Source: Maratus speciosus
Lineage: Eukaryota; Arthropoda; Arachnida; Araneae; Salticidae
Assembly (NCBI GenBank): GCA_963932465.1
Contig: OZ010788.1
Span: 674,644,484-674,708,483, forward strand
Reading direction: 5' to 3'
Length of the DNA: 64,000 bases
The position numbers and the translations under genes were made by a program. Shown piece by piece: positions 62,267-64,000 of the stretch. Under the pieces are notes generated by a model. It worked only from the letters and a program-made list of their open reading frames with translations, had not been told where the DNA came from and made no database searches. Within the stretch, counting starts at the first letter, position 1, and every line of letters begins with the position of its first letter.

Positions 62267-62572
62267 TTATCCTTTAACTGATGTTACCGGTCTCACAGAC
62301 CAGTGCTTTTTTCAATTTTCATAGTTTAACTTGCAAATTTCAGTTTATCTACAAACACTACTGAAATTTTGTTTCGTTTGAAACTTTAGTACTAACACCA
62401 GAGACTTTTGAATAGGTGAATTTTAATTATAACACTCCTGTGCAAAAAGTTTAGTACAAAAACAACATCCTATGAGTTTATCGCGACTTTTATTCATCTT
62501 TCGTTGGAGTGGTCTCACAGACCGCTTCACATTAATTATGTGACAATTTCTTTGACATCAGTTAAAGGTTAA
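62267..62572. mobile_element. TTAA-type MITE (TTAACCTTTAACTGATG family), copy 2
   Basis: Colinear with 60769-61093 (ACCGGTCTCACAGACCAGTG, CAGTTTATCTACAAACACTA, GTGGTCTCACAGACCGCTTC, GACATCAGTTAAAGG). The left target is mutated to TTAT. Confidence 0.85.
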
Positions 62573-63200
62573 AAAAAATTGCTCTACTGTATTTGTTACT
62601 TTAAGTGTATAAATAATCGGTCCTAAATTTCATTAACTATTCATTCCATCATATCCATTTCATTAAAATTTTATCTGAATTTCACCTTCAAAATTTCGTT
62701 TCCCCGTTTTCTTCACCTCTCACAGTAATAATACTTAAAGTTTCAAAACTCTTTAAAACTGCTTAAATTAAAAAAAAAAAAAATCTGTTCTGTGTCATTT
62801 TATTGTCACAATAAATAATCACGATTTTTCTTCCCACTCGAAATTGGCACCCCCCCCCCTCAAAAAAAAACTTAGAGCATATAGAATTTTAAAGTCTTTA
62901 AAACTCTTTATAGACCAGTGGTAGGGGAGGGAAAAAGGGCCGCATTTGGAATTAATTAGGGGAAAGCTGGAAATTGTTTTAATCCCTTTACTTTAAGTCT
63001 AGAATGAATGTACTAAGTTTTCCCCCTCTTACTAGGTGAGTGGTTGAAGATATGTACAGATTTATAGTCAAAAAACACATTTTTATTATCTACCATAACA
63101 ATATCTAAAAAAAACTAACTCTATCAAAAACATTGTCAATACAGATGTTGTATAGAGGTTAAAATTCTGATTGAAATGTGTACTTAATATTTTTGTTGAA
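62573..63200. other. No gene recognised
   Basis: AT-rich with A-runs (62770-62782) and a C-run (62851-62860). Nothing supportable. Confidence 0.5.
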
Positions 63201-63375
63201 TTTTAGGTAGCTTTCATTGCAAAAAGCTACCTATTGCAGCCGTTCGGAGGAAAGCGATTTCAAAAAATTTTGGTATATTTTCATCGATCATGACCCCCAG
63301 ACCCCGAAACCACCCTCCGTTCAAAAGTTGATATACGTATATATTATATATCCATATATATATATATATATATGA
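63201..63375 (+). repeat. Composite repeat part A with (TA)n
   Basis: TAGCTTTCATTGCAAAAAGC, TACCTATTGCAGCCGTTCGG, TATTTTCATCGATCATGACC, CCCGAAACCACCCTCCGTTC, then TA-rich 63335-63375 joining directly to part B. Confidence 0.8.
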
Positions 63376-64000
63376 TCTTTGTCACACTGTAGCTCTCGTA
63401 TTTATGAACGTATTTACGATTTGGATGTAACTCGGGGTGTACATAGTACATACCAATGTCTCGACCGAGTTCGTTGGCAGCTTCATCCGCCATCTTCTTT
63501 CAAAATGGCGGCCATTTAAATTAAAAAAAAATTAAATTTGAAATGTGGTACCAAAAAATTGAGAATAGAAAAATATTTTTTTCTTATGTATTTGACCTTG
63601 ATACAAAGATTCCGGAGCAGTTTTTGTTTCGTCTATATCTTAAAAAATGGCTGAGTTTATAGTACTTTGAATTTCTAGCGTAGCTGACATTTTGAAACGT
63701 CCTGATTTTTTTCACACGATAACAGGCGTATTTATGAACCGATATGTATGTACCTTCGTGTGTACATAGTAAATACCAATGTCTCGACAGAGTTCGTTGG
63801 CTAGCTTCAGACGCCATCTTGTTTCAAAATGGCGGCAATTTAAAAAGAATTTAAAAATTTAAAATTTAAAATTTAAAATAAGGCATCAAAATATTCGAAA
63901 ATGAAAAAGATTTTTTTCTTATGTGTTTGACCTTAATACAAAGATTCCGGAACAGTTTTTTTTGTCTATATCTAAAAAAATTGTTGAGTTATAGCGTTTT
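63376..64000 (+). repeat. Composite repeat part B, tandem, ~330-bp period, runs off the window
   Basis: Two units, with CGTATTTATGAAC at 63397 and 63727. Each carries TACATAGTA(C/A)ATACCAATG, TCTCGAC(C/A)GAGTTCGTTGG, CGCCATCTT and TTTCAAAATGGCGGC, followed by an AT-rich tail with TTGACCTT(G/A)ATACAAAGAT and TCCGGA(G/A)CAGTTTTT. Non-coding. Confidence 0.85.

Overview
The window looks like intergenic sequence from an AT-rich, repeat-laden arthropod genome. An arachnid such as a spider is my best guess. The reasons are the mix of BEL/Pao, Ty3/gypsy, Penelope-like, mariner, pogo, hAT, piggyBac and Helitron relics, the microsatellites, and the lack of bacterial-style gene packing. I found no rRNA, tRNA or CRISPR array. 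The only candidate host coding sequence is one minus-strand exon at 4839-4987, encoding the signal-peptide core and start of a secreted cysteine-containing protein. Almost everything else is mobile DNA, much of it nested.

Layout. 1-4200: decayed BEL/Pao retrotransposon (+). 4839-4987: host exon (-). 5546-6822: two copies of a CCCAGCAA-ended MITE. 7806-8495: fully palindromic mariner-type MITE. 8857-10147: Tc1-like element without transposase. 10218-11506: near-complete mariner with a frameshifted transposase (+). 12660-16520: Penelope-like element whose GIY-YIG nuclease lies upstream of its reverse transcriptase, split by an 0.88-kb TIR element and by a 0.48-kb insertion carrying two inverted hammerhead ribozymes. 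16.5-24.9 kb: AT-rich filler, TTAA-type MITEs, a mariner-like fold-back with a transposase C-terminus, and a pogo/Tigger relic. 24.9-27.8 kb: a 0.4-kb hairpin, then a repeat split by a hAT element that is itself split by a mariner-type MITE.

29.7-46.6 kb: two adjacent giant inverted repeats sharing the terminus TACCGGGTGTCCC. The first (IR1) holds a TTAA element with a nested mariner, a Helitron with a nested MITE, a short retroposon-like insertion and an unclassified 0.87-kb insert. In most cases the mirror arm shows the empty site. The second (IR2) has arms that both carry the N-terminal half of a DUF4817-type transposase. The gene's DDE half survives only once, and a 5-kb GGGYCATTCC-ended element containing a piggyBac relic separates the two halves.

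48.5-49.8 kb: a cluster of GTCATATACGC-ended MITEs. 49.93-55.12 kb: a pogo/Tigger relic interrupted by a young Ty3/gypsy element (50215-54996) with near-identical LTRs, AGTG target duplication, open gag and pol, and a GGGAAAC slippery heptamer. 55.67-57.90 kb: fold-back element containing an 87-bp tandem array with an alternating 174-bp higher-order pattern. 57.9-64 kb: TTAA MITEs, tandem duplications and composite A-(TA)n-B repeats.

No genes here act as a pathway. The value of the window is a readable insertion history and the ribozyme-bearing Penelope-like locus. All family calls come from motifs seen by eye; no database search was run.
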